From the NCBI GenBank assembly GCA_020632665.1, contig JACKFC010000002.1:124001-188000 (forward strand): a stretch of DNA of 64,000 nt. The letters run 5' to 3'. This document shows positions 37,558 through 46,952 of this stretch, piece after piece. Each line of letters starts with the position of its first letter. Position 1 is the stretch's first letter. Position numbers and translations under genes: made by a program. This stretch comes from Deltaproteobacteria bacterium (lineage in GTDB: Bacteria; Myxococcota_A; UBA9042). The notes beneath the pieces were generated by a model that was not told the origin of the DNA, ran no database searches, and saw nothing but the letters and a program-made list of their open reading frames with translations.

Positions 37558-38424
37558 TCAGCGCAACCGCTGCGGAGTCGGCTGGGGGGCCACGGGCTGC
37601 GGCTGTGCCGGCGGCGGCTCGTCGGCCGGCGCTGGCGCACCATAGCCGGGTGGCGGTGCGCCATAACCCGGGCTCGGCGAAGGGGCGCTCATGCCCGGAC
37701 CGGCGCCGCGTCCAGAGCCGCCGTAGTTGAAGAAGAGCGCGACGTGGAATTGGCTCAGCGCCGTCGTGCCGTCGCCGGCCGAGGTATCGTTCAGCACCGC
37801 GAGCCGCGTGCCCTCGATGAAGAGGCCGAAATTGCGGCCGAGCTTGATGCCGCCGGTGGCGCCCGCCATATGCGTGATCTGGCTCTCGCCAGTGCTCGAA
37901 GACATCGAACGGAAGAAGTACTTCGGCGACGCGTAGGCGGTGAGCCATTCGGTCAGGTCGACGCTGAAGTAGAGCGGCACGACCAGGTCGAGCGTCTTGA
38001 GCTCGTCGTCGTTGAAGGTCACGGTCTGGTAGCCGGCGACCAGGCCCACCGCGCCGGCGACCCGCGAGTGGTCGAGGAATTGGTACTTCACGTCTGCCAT
38101 CAAGCTGAGCGGGAAGACGAGCTTGAGCCCGGCGTCGAGCCCCTCGGTCAGGCCGAGCCGGGCGCCGAGCTCGATCTCCGGGATCGACGCCGTGTCGGTC
38201 GTCAGGGCCCCTTTGATCGTATTGCCCTGCGCGTCGGTCGTGGTGTCGCGCGTCTCGGTCGTGACGCCGAGGCTGCCGCCGCCGACCTGCACCTGCACCT
38301 GACCGGGATCGAGCGTGCGCGCGGTCTGGACCGCCGAGATGCTCATGCAGCCGGAAGTTGCGAGTCCGAGGACGAGCGAGAGGAGCAGGAGCGCCGCGCG
38401 TTGCGCCGAAATCGACCGGACCAT
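37558..38424 (-). CDS. outer-membrane beta-barrel-like lipoprotein with Pro-rich tail
   Basis: 288 residues from the ATG at 38424, with GGAGG upstream. The lipobox is GLATSGC (Cys26). Residues 40-230 alternate as amphipathic strands (IELGARLGLTEGLDAGLKLVFPLSLMADVKYQF), the look of a small beta-barrel. The last 55 residues are Pro/Gly/Ala-rich (PGYGAPPPGYGAP). No family is assigned. It converges with the gene on the plus strand, with the stops adjacent. Confidence 0.75.
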   Translation of the reverse strand: MVRSISAQRAALLLLSLVLGLATSGCMSISAVQTARTLDPGQVQVQVGGGSLGVTTETRDTTTDAQGNTIKGALTTDTASIPEIELGARLGLTEGLDAGLKLVFPLSLMADVKYQFLDHSRVAGAVGLVAGYQTVTFNDDELKTLDLVVPLYFSVDLTEWLTAYASPKYFFRSMSSSTGESQITHMAGATGGIKLGRNFGLFIEGTRLAVLNDTSAGDGTTALSQFHVALFFNYGGSGRGAGPGMSAPSPSPGYGAPPPGYGAPAPADEPPPAQPQPVAPQPTPQRLR

Positions 38425-38535
38425 ATTGCCTCCGAGGTTGGGGTCGCCGCAGAGAGTCGCCGAGGCGGTGATCCGAAGCAAGCTCTGTGCAGCAAGCGTC
38501 GACGGCTACGCGACCACACGCTGGCGGCAGGGCCG

Positions 38536-39621
38536 TCAGGGCTCCATGGTCGACTTCGCGCTCACTGGCACGACCTCGAATTGGAGCGCTTCCTGCGCCG
38601 ATGCCGGCGGAACGGCCCGCAAATCATCAGCGACGGCCCCGACCCGCGTGCCGCCGACCGCGGCGCCGCACGCCCGCGCCTCCAGCGTCGCCATGCCCTG
38701 CGCCTCCCACGCCGAGGCGAGGATGTGCACGTCCAACCCGCGGTAGAACGCCGGCATCTCGCGCGGCGCCAGCGCGCCGAGGAATTCGACCGCTTCGGTC
38801 ACGCCGAGCGCCGCCGCCAACGCCGTCAGGGGGCGAAGCTCCGGGCCGTCCCCGGCCAAGCGCAGGCGCACCTCGCGCCCACCGCGTCGGGCCCGCGCGA
38901 CCTCGCGCAGCAACGCCGCGTGGCGCTTGACCGGGACCAGGCTCGCGGCGCAACCCACCACCAGCGGCGCGTCGGTGGCGGGCAGTGGGCGTGGCGCTGC
39001 GACTTCGCCGCGGTAGCGCGCCTCGAGTGGCAACGGCAACACCTCGATCGGCGGGGCCGTGCCGGCGCCTTGCCGCTGCTGCAGCGCGGGGTGCGCTTCG
39101 GCCCGCGCGCCGAGCCAAGCCGAGCCGACGCTGACGCGGTCGGCGTGGCGCAGCGCGTGGTCGACCAGGCGCCGCCCCAGTCGTTGCAGGCCCACGCCGT
39201 AGCCGAGCGCTCGCAACGCCGCGAGCTCGCCACCCATCAGCGCGACGTGGCCCGGCACGCGGCGCGCGCCCGCCACCTGTACCGCGATCCAGCCGGGCTC
39301 GTCGGCCCAGAAGCCGATGACGCGGTCGACGTCGCGGGCCATCGCCATCGCCGTGCGCCGGGCGCGTTCGAGCAGCAACAGCCGGTGCGCGCCGCGGGCG
39401 TCGCCGCCGCCGAGGGCGCGCACCGGCAGCGGTCCGACGCCGTAGTCGCGCGGGCCAGGCGGGTGGCGCAGGGCCAGGACCCGCACGTCCACGCCAGCCG
39501 CGACGAGGTCGAGCAGCAGCGCGCGCAGCGAAGGGATCGCCGCGTCCTCGAGGTCGCTGGCGAACCCCGGGACGATCGCCAGCACGCGCTCGCCGGGCTG
39601 GGCCCACGCCATCGCGCTCAT
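38536..39621 (-). CDS. glycosyltransferase family 4
   Basis: 361 residues (ATG at 39621; a second ATG lies at 39612). It has a GT-B fold with VVGCAASLVPVKRHAALL and the typical donor-binding segment PAFYRGLDVHILASAWEAQGMATLEARACG, including the conserved E in EAQGMATLEA. It transfers a nucleotide-activated sugar to a lipid or polysaccharide acceptor in the cytosol. It is the last gene of the 44294-38536 operon and overlaps the stop of the membrane glycosyltransferase gene. The role is probably surface glycan assembly; the sugar is unknown. Confidence 0.88.
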   Translation of the reverse strand: MSAMAWAQPGERVLAIVPGFASDLEDAAIPSLRALLLDLVAAGVDVRVLALRHPPGPRDYGVGPLPVRALGGGDARGAHRLLLLERARRTAMAMARDVDRVIGFWADEPGWIAVQVAGARRVPGHVALMGGELAALRALGYGVGLQRLGRRLVDHALRHADRVSVGSAWLGARAEAHPALQQRQGAGTAPPIEVLPLPLEARYRGEVAAPRPLPATDAPLVVGCAASLVPVKRHAALLREVARARRGGREVRLRLAGDGPELRPLTALAAALGVTEAVEFLGALAPREMPAFYRGLDVHILASAWEAQGMATLEARACGAAVGGTRVGAVADDLRAVPPASAQEALQFEVVPVSAKSTMEP

Positions 39622-41204
39622 CGCGTGGCCCGAGATCGTGGCTCCAAGCGGGCCACGCGGTAGGCTCCGACCCGCTCCGGCGGCCCCGCGTCGTAGGCCG
39701 CGCCGAGCCGCGCCAGCGCCGCCGCGATCGGCGTGCCGGCCCACTGCGCGCCCAGATCCGTGTCGTCGACGACCAGCACCAGCGGTCGCCGCGTCGCTGC
39801 CTCGGCCAGCTCGCGCAGCCTCGATTCGGCCTCTGGACCGCCCGGGCGCAGGTCGTAGAGCTCGATCACGTCGAGGCCCTGCCGATGCCGCAGATCCAGC
39901 GTCAGCTCGAAGGCCACCAGCAGCGGCGGCCGCGGCGGATCGAAGGCGCTCGCCGCGACCCGCGTCGCCGCCTCGGCGACCGATTGCACCAGCGCGCGGC
40001 GCTCCTGCCGGCTCTGCAGGTGACGCTGCGCCATCCGCGGCGTCCACGCCGCCGTCCAGAGCAAGCCGAACGCGAGCGCCGCCGCCGCGAGTCGACCTCT
40101 GCCGACCGCACCGAGGCCGAAGAGCGCCGCCGCCGCGGGCAACGCGCAGAGGCCGAAGCGGAAGTTCTGGTAGGGCATCCCGGCGAAGAGCAGCGCCGCG
40201 ACGCCGAGCCACTGCGCCCAGAACAGCGTCGCGAAGGGGCCGACCGCGCAACCGTCGGTGCCACACCAGCCGCGCCGCACGCCGCGCAGCAGGAAGAGCA
40301 GCAGCGGTGGTGCCAAATATCCGGGATGGAGCACCGGAAAGAGCGCGTAGATCCCCTGCGGGAAGGCGTAATCGGCGTGGCCGTCCGGGGTGTCGAAGCT
40401 GCGCATCACCGCGTGCCACGGCCGCCAGTTGCGGAGCCAGGCGTGCTCGAGCGCGCCCGGACGGCCGGGATCGATCGCCAGCTGCGCCAGCAGCGGCACG
40501 CCGGCGCAGAGGCCGAAGAGCACCACCGCGTCCCAACCGACTCTGCGGCGCCCGGCGGCCAGGAGCCAGGCGATGCCCACCGCCGGCGCGCCGACCAAGG
40601 CGGCCTGGCGGGTCACCACCGCGAGCCCTAGCGCCGCGCCCGCGCCGGCCGCGAGGAGCAAGGCGCGGCCTCGCGACACCGCTCCGTCCTCGCCTTGCGC
40701 CCGCAGCACAGGCGCGGTCGCCGCCGCCGCTGCCACCAGCCAGAAGGCCATCGCGGCATCCGCCATCACCTCCGCGCCGGCCAGCGCCGACGCCGCTGAA
40801 GCCGCGACCACCACACCCGCCAAGAGTCCAGCGCGCCGGGCCCGCGGGCCGTGTGCCAGGGCGACGGCCAAGGCGAGCAGCGGTCCCGTGGCGGCGCCCA
40901 GCACGAGCGAGAGGGTTCGCAGCGCGGTCGCTTCCGGCAGGCCGGTGAGCAGGCCGAGCAGCGCGCCCAGCACCGGATAGCCGAGCGGCCAGAAGAAGCC
41001 CGTCGGCGCCGCCGCGTGACCGACCAGCCAGGCTGCGGTCGTCCGCGCCGCGGTCTCGTAGGCCCACGGGTCCTGCCCGCCGAGCCCGTCGTCGCCCAGG
41101 CCCACGGCCCAGCGCACCGCCACGCCGAGGCCGAAGAGCGCCAGGCAGCCCACGCCGAACGCGCGACACGAGAGTGGGCGCAAGCTCGTCACGGCAGCCG
41201 TCAC
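39618..41204 (-). CDS. integral membrane glycosyltransferase (GT39/PMT/ArnT-like)
   Basis: 528 residues from a GTG at 41204 that overlaps the stop of the methyltransferase gene (GTGA). About 10-12 membrane segments. The first extracytoplasmic loop carries GGQDPWAYETAAR, with the acidic residue expected in GT-C enzymes, then GYPVLGALLGLL. The soluble C-terminal part (about 410-528) is not recognised. It probably moves a lipid-linked sugar outside the inner membrane, in step with the GT4 and OPT genes of the same operon. Confidence 0.82.
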   Translation of the reverse strand: MTAAVTSLRPLSCRAFGVGCLALFGLGVAVRWAVGLGDDGLGGQDPWAYETAARTTAAWLVGHAAAPTGFFWPLGYPVLGALLGLLTGLPEATALRTLSLVLGAATGPLLALAVALAHGPRARRAGLLAGVVVAASAASALAGAEVMADAAMAFWLVAAAAATAPVLRAQGEDGAVSRGRALLLAAGAGAALGLAVVTRQAALVGAPAVGIAWLLAAGRRRVGWDAVVLFGLCAGVPLLAQLAIDPGRPGALEHAWLRNWRPWHAVMRSFDTPDGHADYAFPQGIYALFPVLHPGYLAPPLLLFLLRGVRRGWCGTDGCAVGPFATLFWAQWLGVAALLFAGMPYQNFRFGLCALPAAAALFGLGAVGRGRLAAAALAFGLLWTAAWTPRMAQRHLQSRQERRALVQSVAEAATRVAASAFDPPRPPLLVAFELTLDLRHRQGLDVIELYDLRPGGPEAESRLRELAEAATRRPLVLVVDDTDLGAQWAGTPIAAALARLGAAYDAGPPERVGAYRVARLEPRSRATR

Positions 41205-42037
41205 CGGTCTCGCTCGTAGACCACCGCCACGTGGTCGCAGAGGTGGGGCGAGAGGCCACGCCCGGCGAGCCCCCGCTCGATCGCCGCCGCCGCCTCGAAG
41301 AGCCGCGGCAGCCGCTCGACCAGGCCGGCGGCTTCGCTGATCGGCAGCAGGACCCCGAGCCCACGCGCCTCGACGCGGCGCAGCCCCGGGCCCATCTCGG
41401 CGTCGAGTTGGCGCAGGGTGGGGTAGGTCAGCGGCAGGCGGCCGCCGCCGGGGAGGTCCGCTCTCGGGTAGCGGCGGAGCCGTCGCACGGCGGCACCGGG
41501 GCGCAGGTGGGCGCCGTACCAGAGCCAATCCCAGGGCGCGAAGCGGGCCATCGGGACCAGGACGACGCGCGCGCCGGGCTCGAGCCAGCGCTGCAGCGCG
41601 GCGCCGAGGGCGCGGCGGTCGGCGACGCAGTTCAACGGTCCGAAGGCGCTCCAGGCGCCATCGAAGCTGCGGTCGAGGCCGCCGTCCGCGGCGTCGCCAT
41701 GGGAGGTGCGCAGCTCCAGTGGTCGCGCGAGATCCAGACGCACGGCCTCGACGCGGTCGCCGACCCCGGCGGCTTCGGCGCGGGTGCGGGTGGCGGCGAG
41801 CATCTCTGCGCTCAGGTCGCCGGCGACCACGTTGGCCCCGCGGCGGGCCATGAAGGTGGCGTCGACGCCGGTGCCGCAGCCGAGTTCGAGCAGCCGGCCC
41901 TGGCGCGGCAGGTGGCGGTCGAGCGTCTCGTGCAGCAGGCCGCGCAGCAGCCGACCGAGCAGGCGGTCCGAAAAGGCCGCGTCGTAGCCCTCGGCGGCGG
42001 CGTCGAAGGGGGCGACGTGGGGGGGCGCCGCCGGCAT
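41201..42037 (-). CDS. class I SAM-dependent methyltransferase
   Basis: 278 residues. Motif I is LLELGCGTGVDATFMA, followed by VVAGDLSAEML and FDGAWSAFGPLNC. The start overlaps the stop of the SRPBCC gene (TGATG) and its own stop overlaps the next start. It lies between membrane and sugar-transfer genes, so a small or lipid-linked molecule is a likelier substrate than DNA or RNA. Confidence 0.88.
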   Translation of the reverse strand: MPAAPPHVAPFDAAAEGYDAAFSDRLLGRLLRGLLHETLDRHLPRQGRLLELGCGTGVDATFMARRGANVVAGDLSAEMLAATRTRAEAAGVGDRVEAVRLDLARPLELRTSHGDAADGGLDRSFDGAWSAFGPLNCVADRRALGAALQRWLEPGARVVLVPMARFAPWDWLWYGAHLRPGAAVRRLRRYPRADLPGGGRLPLTYPTLRQLDAEMGPGLRRVEARGLGVLLPISEAAGLVERLPRLFEAAAAIERGLAGRGLSPHLCDHVAVVYERDR

Positions 42038-42564
42038 CAGGCTTCCACGTCCGTGATCTTGGCGGGCTGGTCGAATTTGCGGCAGAGCGCGCGGAGGAAG
42101 GCGTCGGGCTGGCTGTGCAGGCCGATCGCCCAGCGCGCCAGGACGCGCACGAATTGCGAGTCGATGCGGCCCTTCTCACGGAAGACGACGATGGTGCGCG
42201 CCTCGTTGCCGGTGATCTCGATCCGCGCCTCGCCGCGCATCGGGAAGAGGCCGTTCTCGACCGTCGCGCGGACCAACTTGAAGGCGACCAGCTCGGTGGC
42301 CCGCCAATTGCGGCGGCTGATCACGCCGACGTCGATCCAGGCCGGTAGGTCGCGCTCGCCGGGGACCCGCATCACGCGGCGCAGATCGCTCCGCCAGCTG
42401 TTCATCTGTCGTGGATCGACCATCAGCGGCCAAACCTTCACCACGTCCAACTCGAGGGTGATCATCCGCGCGACCTCGTAATCGCGCGGCAGCATCGCGC
42501 CGCGGATCACGATCAGCAGCAGGAACACGGCGCCCACCAACGCCGCGAGATCGAGAGCCTCCAT
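42037..42564 (-). CDS. SRPBCC-like protein with N-terminal membrane anchor
   Basis: 175 residues from the ATG at 42564 with GGAAGGGGAAAG upstream. One membrane segment (about 8-22), then a domain with the shape of an SRPBCC/polyketide-cyclase-like ligand-binding fold (MITLELDVVKVWPLMVDPRQMNSW). No catalytic residues are evident. It is translationally coupled to the methyltransferase gene and lies 35 bases after the OPT gene. Confidence 0.7.
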   Translation of the reverse strand: MEALDLAALVGAVFLLLIVIRGAMLPRDYEVARMITLELDVVKVWPLMVDPRQMNSWRSDLRRVMRVPGERDLPAWIDVGVISRRNWRATELVAFKLVRATVENGLFPMRGEARIEITGNEARTIVVFREKGRIDSQFVRVLARWAIGLHSQPDAFLRALCRKFDQPAKITDVEA

Positions 42565-42599
42565 CTTTCCCCTTCCGACCCGACCGCGCCGGGCTCGGC

Positions 42600-44294
42600 T
42601 CAGCCCAAGAGCCCGGTCAGCCGTAGCACCGGCTTGAGGATGCCACCAATTCCCTCGGCGACAATGCAGGCGACCGCCACGGTGGTGAGGGTGAGTGAGC
42701 GCACCTTCAGCCCCTTCTCGAAGACGCCCCAGAGCACCAACGCGCCGAGGAAGAAGGCCCAATCGTAGGCGATCGGCAGGACCAGCCCGAGGCCGACGCC
42801 GAGCGAGGAGGGCAGCCACTTCGCGATCGCTTCGCGGCTCTCGAGCAGGACGTAGACCACGCCCGCACCGGCGGCGATCGCCATCGCCGTCGGCGCCTCG
42901 GCCGGCAGCGGTGTGCTGCCGTCGAAGACCAGCGCCGAAGCGGCCCACATCTTCGCGACCGGCGCCGGCAGGTCGCCGCCTTCGAGGCTGAGCGTCGAGT
43001 TGGCCGCGATCTGCTCGAAGACCCAGGCGCTCACCGCGGCGCAGGGCACCACCGTCAGCAGCTGGGTCCAGAATTGCCAGCGCGCCGGCACGCCGAACCA
43101 GCGGCCATAGGCCATATCGCCGGTGAGGTTGCCCGCCTGCGCGCCGCTGCCGGCGACCATGCCGGCGCCGGCGAGGTTGGTTCCCGCCGCCGAACCGCCG
43201 GCTGCCGCGGTCACGCCCTGCAGCAGGATGCCCATCACGCGGGCGGGGTTGAACGCCGTCTGCGCCGCGGCGCGGGTCGCGATCACGTTCTGGATGAAGC
43301 CGCCGACGATCACCAGCAGCGCGACGAGCCAGAGCGAGAGGTCGAAGAGCGTGACCAACATGCCGATCCCGACGGCCATCGCGATCACCGCGAAGAGCTT
43401 GAATTCCCGGCCTGGGAGCATCGGTGGCTCGCGCGCGGCGTCGGCGTCGGCACCGCCGCCGAGGCCCGCGATCGAGCGCATCGCGTCGACCATCACCCGC
43501 CAGGAGAGCGCCATCATCGTCAGGCCCGAAGCGACCAGGAAGCCGATGCCCGGCCAGACGAAGCGGTGCGGCGCGGCGGGCGTCGGCAGGTGTGGCGCCA
43601 TCAGCAACAAGATCGCGCCGCCGAAGAGGAAGCCGACCGCGGTGCGCATCCCCATCAGGTAGGCGCCACCGATGGCGAAGGGCGACCACGCCACGGCGGC
43701 GCCGTAGGCGGCCAAGCCGAAGAGCGGCAAGTCGGCAGCCGATGGCCAGAGCGCATAGCCGTCGTCGTCGTTGCCGACCACGAACGCCAACGCCAGCGCA
43801 CCGAAGAGCAGCAGGTAGCGCGGCTGCTGCGGATCGCCTTCTTCGACCAGCGAGTGGATCACGCCGTGGGTGGCGCGCGAACCCGGCCAGGGCAGCGATT
43901 CGCGGACCACGAGCAGCTCGCGCAGCGGCACCACGAAGACCATGCCGATCAGGCTGGTCGCCAAGCCGAAGCCGAGCATCTGCAAGAAGGTATAGCTCTC
44001 GCCGGTGGCCATGACCTTGGCGGCGAAAAAGTTGGAGATGAAGCCGAAGCTGCCGCCGGCCGAGCCCATCGTCGCCACGATCACCATCTCGGTCGTGGTG
44101 ATCTTGCGCCGCGAGAGGTAGAGCGCGGCGAAGAAGAAGAGCGCGGCGATGGTCGGGCCCTCCTCGATCACACCGAAGGAGAGCGTCAGGTAGGCGTTGA
44201 CGCCGCAGAGCAGCACCGCGAGGACCAGCCCACCGACGATGGCGCGGGCGGTGAGCGCGTGCGGCTGCGGCGCGGGAAGGTGCGATTCCGACAT
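42600..44294 (-). CDS. OPT-family oligopeptide/metal-siderophore transporter
   Basis: 564 residues with 14 or more membrane segments. The start MSES follows GGAGGCCCC. OPT features are present: the N-terminal ALTARAIVGGLVLAVLLCGVNAYLTLSFG, GSAGGSFGF and a conserved GSGAQAGNLTGDMAYGRWFGVP loop. OPT proteins carry peptides, glutathione or metal-siderophore complexes by proton symport. It is the first gene of a five-gene minus-strand operon. Confidence 0.9.
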   Translation of the reverse strand: MSESHLPAPQPHALTARAIVGGLVLAVLLCGVNAYLTLSFGVIEEGPTIAALFFFAALYLSRRKITTTEMVIVATMGSAGGSFGFISNFFAAKVMATGESYTFLQMLGFGLATSLIGMVFVVPLRELLVVRESLPWPGSRATHGVIHSLVEEGDPQQPRYLLLFGALALAFVVGNDDDGYALWPSAADLPLFGLAAYGAAVAWSPFAIGGAYLMGMRTAVGFLFGGAILLLMAPHLPTPAAPHRFVWPGIGFLVASGLTMMALSWRVMVDAMRSIAGLGGGADADAAREPPMLPGREFKLFAVIAMAVGIGMLVTLFDLSLWLVALLVIVGGFIQNVIATRAAAQTAFNPARVMGILLQGVTAAAGGSAAGTNLAGAGMVAGSGAQAGNLTGDMAYGRWFGVPARWQFWTQLLTVVPCAAVSAWVFEQIAANSTLSLEGGDLPAPVAKMWAASALVFDGSTPLPAEAPTAMAIAAGAGVVYVLLESREAIAKWLPSSLGVGLGLVLPIAYDWAFFLGALVLWGVFEKGLKVRSLTLTTVAVACIVAEGIGGILKPVLRLTGLLG

Positions 44295-44380
44295 GGGGCC
44301 TCCTCGTGGCGTGCGGGAGCGGGCATTCTTTCACAACTGCGCCGAAGACGGCATCTCGGAGCATGGCAGGGGAGCGATCG

Positions 44381-45709
44381 ATGGCGCAGATCGGGTTCGA
44401 AGGCGCGCTGCACTTGTTGGGCAGGATCGGCATCGGTCCGCGGCCGGACGAATTGGCTCGCTTCGCAGCCCTCGACCGCGACGCCGCGATCGCCACCGTG
44501 GTCGCCGAGCTCGACGGCGACGACGACGGCGTCCCGGCTGCTGCCCGCCCCTCCGTGCCACCCGAGGGCGCGGGGCGCCGTGAGGCGATCCGGCTGACGA
44601 CCCGGGCGACCCGGCGCACGCTGCCCATCTGGCAAGTGGAGCGCTGGCTCGGCACCGACCAGCCCGCGCGCGAGGGCCTGATCCGCTTCTGGCACAACCA
44701 CTTCACCACCCATATCGGGCAGATCCACTGGGCGCCGTGGCTCTACCAGCAGGACGACCTCTTCCGCCGCGAAGCGCTGCACTTCGACCGCCTGCTCGCC
44801 GGCGTGCTGCGCGATCCGGCGATGCTGGTCTATCTCGATCAGGTCCACAGCCACCGCCGCCGGCCGAACGAGAACCTCGCCCGCGAGCTGCTCGAGCTCT
44901 TCACCCTCGGCCACGGCCACTATGGCGAATCGGACGTGCGCGAGCTCGCCCGCGCGCTCACCGGCGCGAGCATGGATCGCCCCAGCTTCCGCTACCTCTA
45001 CCGACCGCTGTTCCACGATCCCGGGGTCAAGCAGATCTTGGGCCGCAGCGGTCGCTTCGGCCCCGACGAGGTGGCGCCGTTGCTGCTCGAGCAACCGCAG
45101 ACCGCCCGCCACGTCGCCAGCCGGCTCTACCGCTGGTTGGTCGGCGCAGAAGCGCCGCTGGCCGAGCAAGAGGCGCTCGGCGCGGTCTTTCGTGCGACCT
45201 GGCGGACCGATCTGCTGATCGCCGAGATCCTGGCCCGTCCGGCGTTCTGGGCCTCGCGCGGGGGGCGGATCCGGACGCCGGTCGACCTCGTCGTCGGCAC
45301 CCTGCGCACCGCCGGCGTGCGCAGCCTCGACCAGCGCGCGATGGGCCGGCTGCAACGCGCGCTGCAGGCGCTCGGCGAGGCGCCCTTCAACCCGCCCTCG
45401 GTCGAGGGCTTCCCCGAAGGCCCCGCCTGGATCGACACCCTGCGTCTGCGCCGGCGCCACGACGTCCTCGCCGGGATCATCGGCAACATCGCCTTGCGCG
45501 GCCGCCGCGGTCGGGTCGCCGCCGTGGTTCTCGACGCCGCCTTCGACCAAGCCATGGCCGCCGTCCCGGGCGCCACGCGACGCGAGAAGCTCTGCGCGAT
45601 CGCCTTGGTGACGCCGCCGGTGACCCCGCTCCCCGATGGTGCGGGCCCCGGCGGAACACTCCAACTGCTGCGCGCGCTGCTCGACGAGCCGGCGCTGCAG
45701 CTCGGCTGA
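44381..45709 (+). CDS. DUF1800 protein
   Basis: 442 residues from the ATG at 44381 with GGGGAG upstream. DUF1800 hallmarks: LIRFWHNHFTTH, NENLARELLELFTLGHGHYGESDV, LTGASMDR and FHDPGVKQILGR. It has no signal peptide. The family is usually encoded beside a DUF1501 gene, as here, and the activity is unknown. It is divergent from the OPT operon. Confidence 0.93.
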   Translation: MAQIGFEGALHLLGRIGIGPRPDELARFAALDRDAAIATVVAELDGDDDGVPAAARPSVPPEGAGRREAIRLTTRATRRTLPIWQVERWLGTDQPAREGLIRFWHNHFTTHIGQIHWAPWLYQQDDLFRREALHFDRLLAGVLRDPAMLVYLDQVHSHRRRPNENLARELLELFTLGHGHYGESDVRELARALTGASMDRPSFRYLYRPLFHDPGVKQILGRSGRFGPDEVAPLLLEQPQTARHVASRLYRWLVGAEAPLAEQEALGAVFRATWRTDLLIAEILARPAFWASRGGRIRTPVDLVVGTLRTAGVRSLDQRAMGRLQRALQALGEAPFNPPSVEGFPEGPAWIDTLRLRRRHDVLAGIIGNIALRGRRGRVAAVVLDAAFDQAMAAVPGATRREKLCAIALVTPPVTPLPDGAGPGGTLQLLRALLDEPALQLG

Positions 45710-45722
45710 ACGGAGGCGAGGC

Positions 45723-46952
45723 ATGAGCGATTGGCGACGACGCGACGTCCTCCGGCTCGGACTGACCCTGCTCGGTGCTGGCGCCTCGATGCGTCCGGCC
45801 GAGCTGGCCGCCGCGCTCGCCAGCAGCCCGGCCACGCCGCCGCGTGCGCGCTTCGTCGTGCTCTGCGAGCTGACCGGCGGGCTCGACACCCTCGCCTGGC
45901 TCGCGCCCGCCGCCGACCCCGCCTACACGCGGCTGCGCGCACGGTTGGCGTGGCGCACCGCGGACGGTTGGGACGTCGGCGGTGGCCTCTTCCTCCGCGA
46001 CCACCTGCGCGCGCTGCAGCCCGTGGCAAGCGCCGGCGAGCTGGCCGTGGTCGGACCGATCGGCCCGCAGCGTCACGAACGCAGCCATTTCCGCGCCCGC
46101 GACCTCTGGTCCTGGGGCCCGGACGCGACCCCCGGCGGCGAGGGCCTGCTCGGTCGCCGCCTGCACCGCGCTGCCGGGCGGGTCGCCGAAGTCTGGGTCG
46201 GCCAGAGCGACGCGGCGGCGCTGCACGGCGGACGGGTCATCGGCTTCGGCCACCCCGACGGCGCGTTGCGGCCCAGGCGCAGCAGCCCCACGCCCGGGCC
46301 GGACCACGGCGCGGCGGCGCGGACTCCGGCGGCGGCGGCGGCGATGGCGCATCTCCTCACGGTGCAGCGCGATCTGCACGCGGCAGAGGCAGAGCTGGCC
46401 CGGCGGCTCGGCGCCGTCGAGCGACCACCCGGCGCGCCACGGACGCCGATCGGGGCACAGGTCGAGATGGTCGCCTGGCTGCTCGCGGCCGGCCTGCACG
46501 CGCCCTGCTTCGCCATCGCCCTCGACGGCTTCGATACCCACGCGCTGCAGGCGCAGAAGCTGGCGGGCCGCCTGCCGATGCTGGCCGAGGCGTTGGCCTG
46601 GCTGCGGACCGAGCTGCAGCGGCAGGACCGCTGGCAGGACGCGCGGGTGCTGACCTGGACCGAGTTCGGCCGACGCGCGGGCGAGAACGCCTCCGGCGGC
46701 ACCGATCACGGCGGCGGTGCCTTCGCGCTCGCCCTCGGCGCCGGCGTCCACGGCGGCGTGCACAGCGCGCTCGCGGGTGCGGGGGGCGCCGCGAAGATCG
46801 GCCTGAACGCCCTCGACCAAGGCGATCTGCCCCGCGTCTTGGGCCCCGAGTCGGTGTGGTCGACCGTCGCGGCCTACCTCGGTCCGCGTCAGGTCCGCCC
46901 CTTGCCCGGTGAGCCTGCGCCGCTTGCTGCCGTCATCGGGACCGTTGGCTGA
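45723..46952 (+). CDS. DUF1501 protein with twin-arginine-like signal
   Basis: 409 residues, 13 bases after the DUF1800 gene and preceded by GGAGG. The N-terminus WRRRDVLRLGLTLLGAGAS looks like a Tat signal. The DUF1501 pattern follows: CELTGGLDTL, QRHERSHFRARDLW, IALDGFDTHALQ and TWTEFGRRAGENASGGTDHGGG. Related to alkaline-phosphatase/sulfatase-like folds. The DUF1800-DUF1501 pair probably works outside the cytoplasm. Confidence 0.93.
   Translation: MSDWRRRDVLRLGLTLLGAGASMRPAELAAALASSPATPPRARFVVLCELTGGLDTLAWLAPAADPAYTRLRARLAWRTADGWDVGGGLFLRDHLRALQPVASAGELAVVGPIGPQRHERSHFRARDLWSWGPDATPGGEGLLGRRLHRAAGRVAEVWVGQSDAAALHGGRVIGFGHPDGALRPRRSSPTPGPDHGAAARTPAAAAAMAHLLTVQRDLHAAEAELARRLGAVERPPGAPRTPIGAQVEMVAWLLAAGLHAPCFAIALDGFDTHALQAQKLAGRLPMLAEALAWLRTELQRQDRWQDARVLTWTEFGRRAGENASGGTDHGGGAFALALGAGVHGGVHSALAGAGGAAKIGLNALDQGDLPRVLGPESVWSTVAAYLGPRQVRPLPGEPAPLAAVIGTVG

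Noticed and set aside
38536..41364. 942-codon minus-strand frame across two glycosyltransferase genes
   Set aside because: Only its C-terminal 361 codons are protein-like (GT4); the front half is out of frame with the membrane glycosyltransferase.
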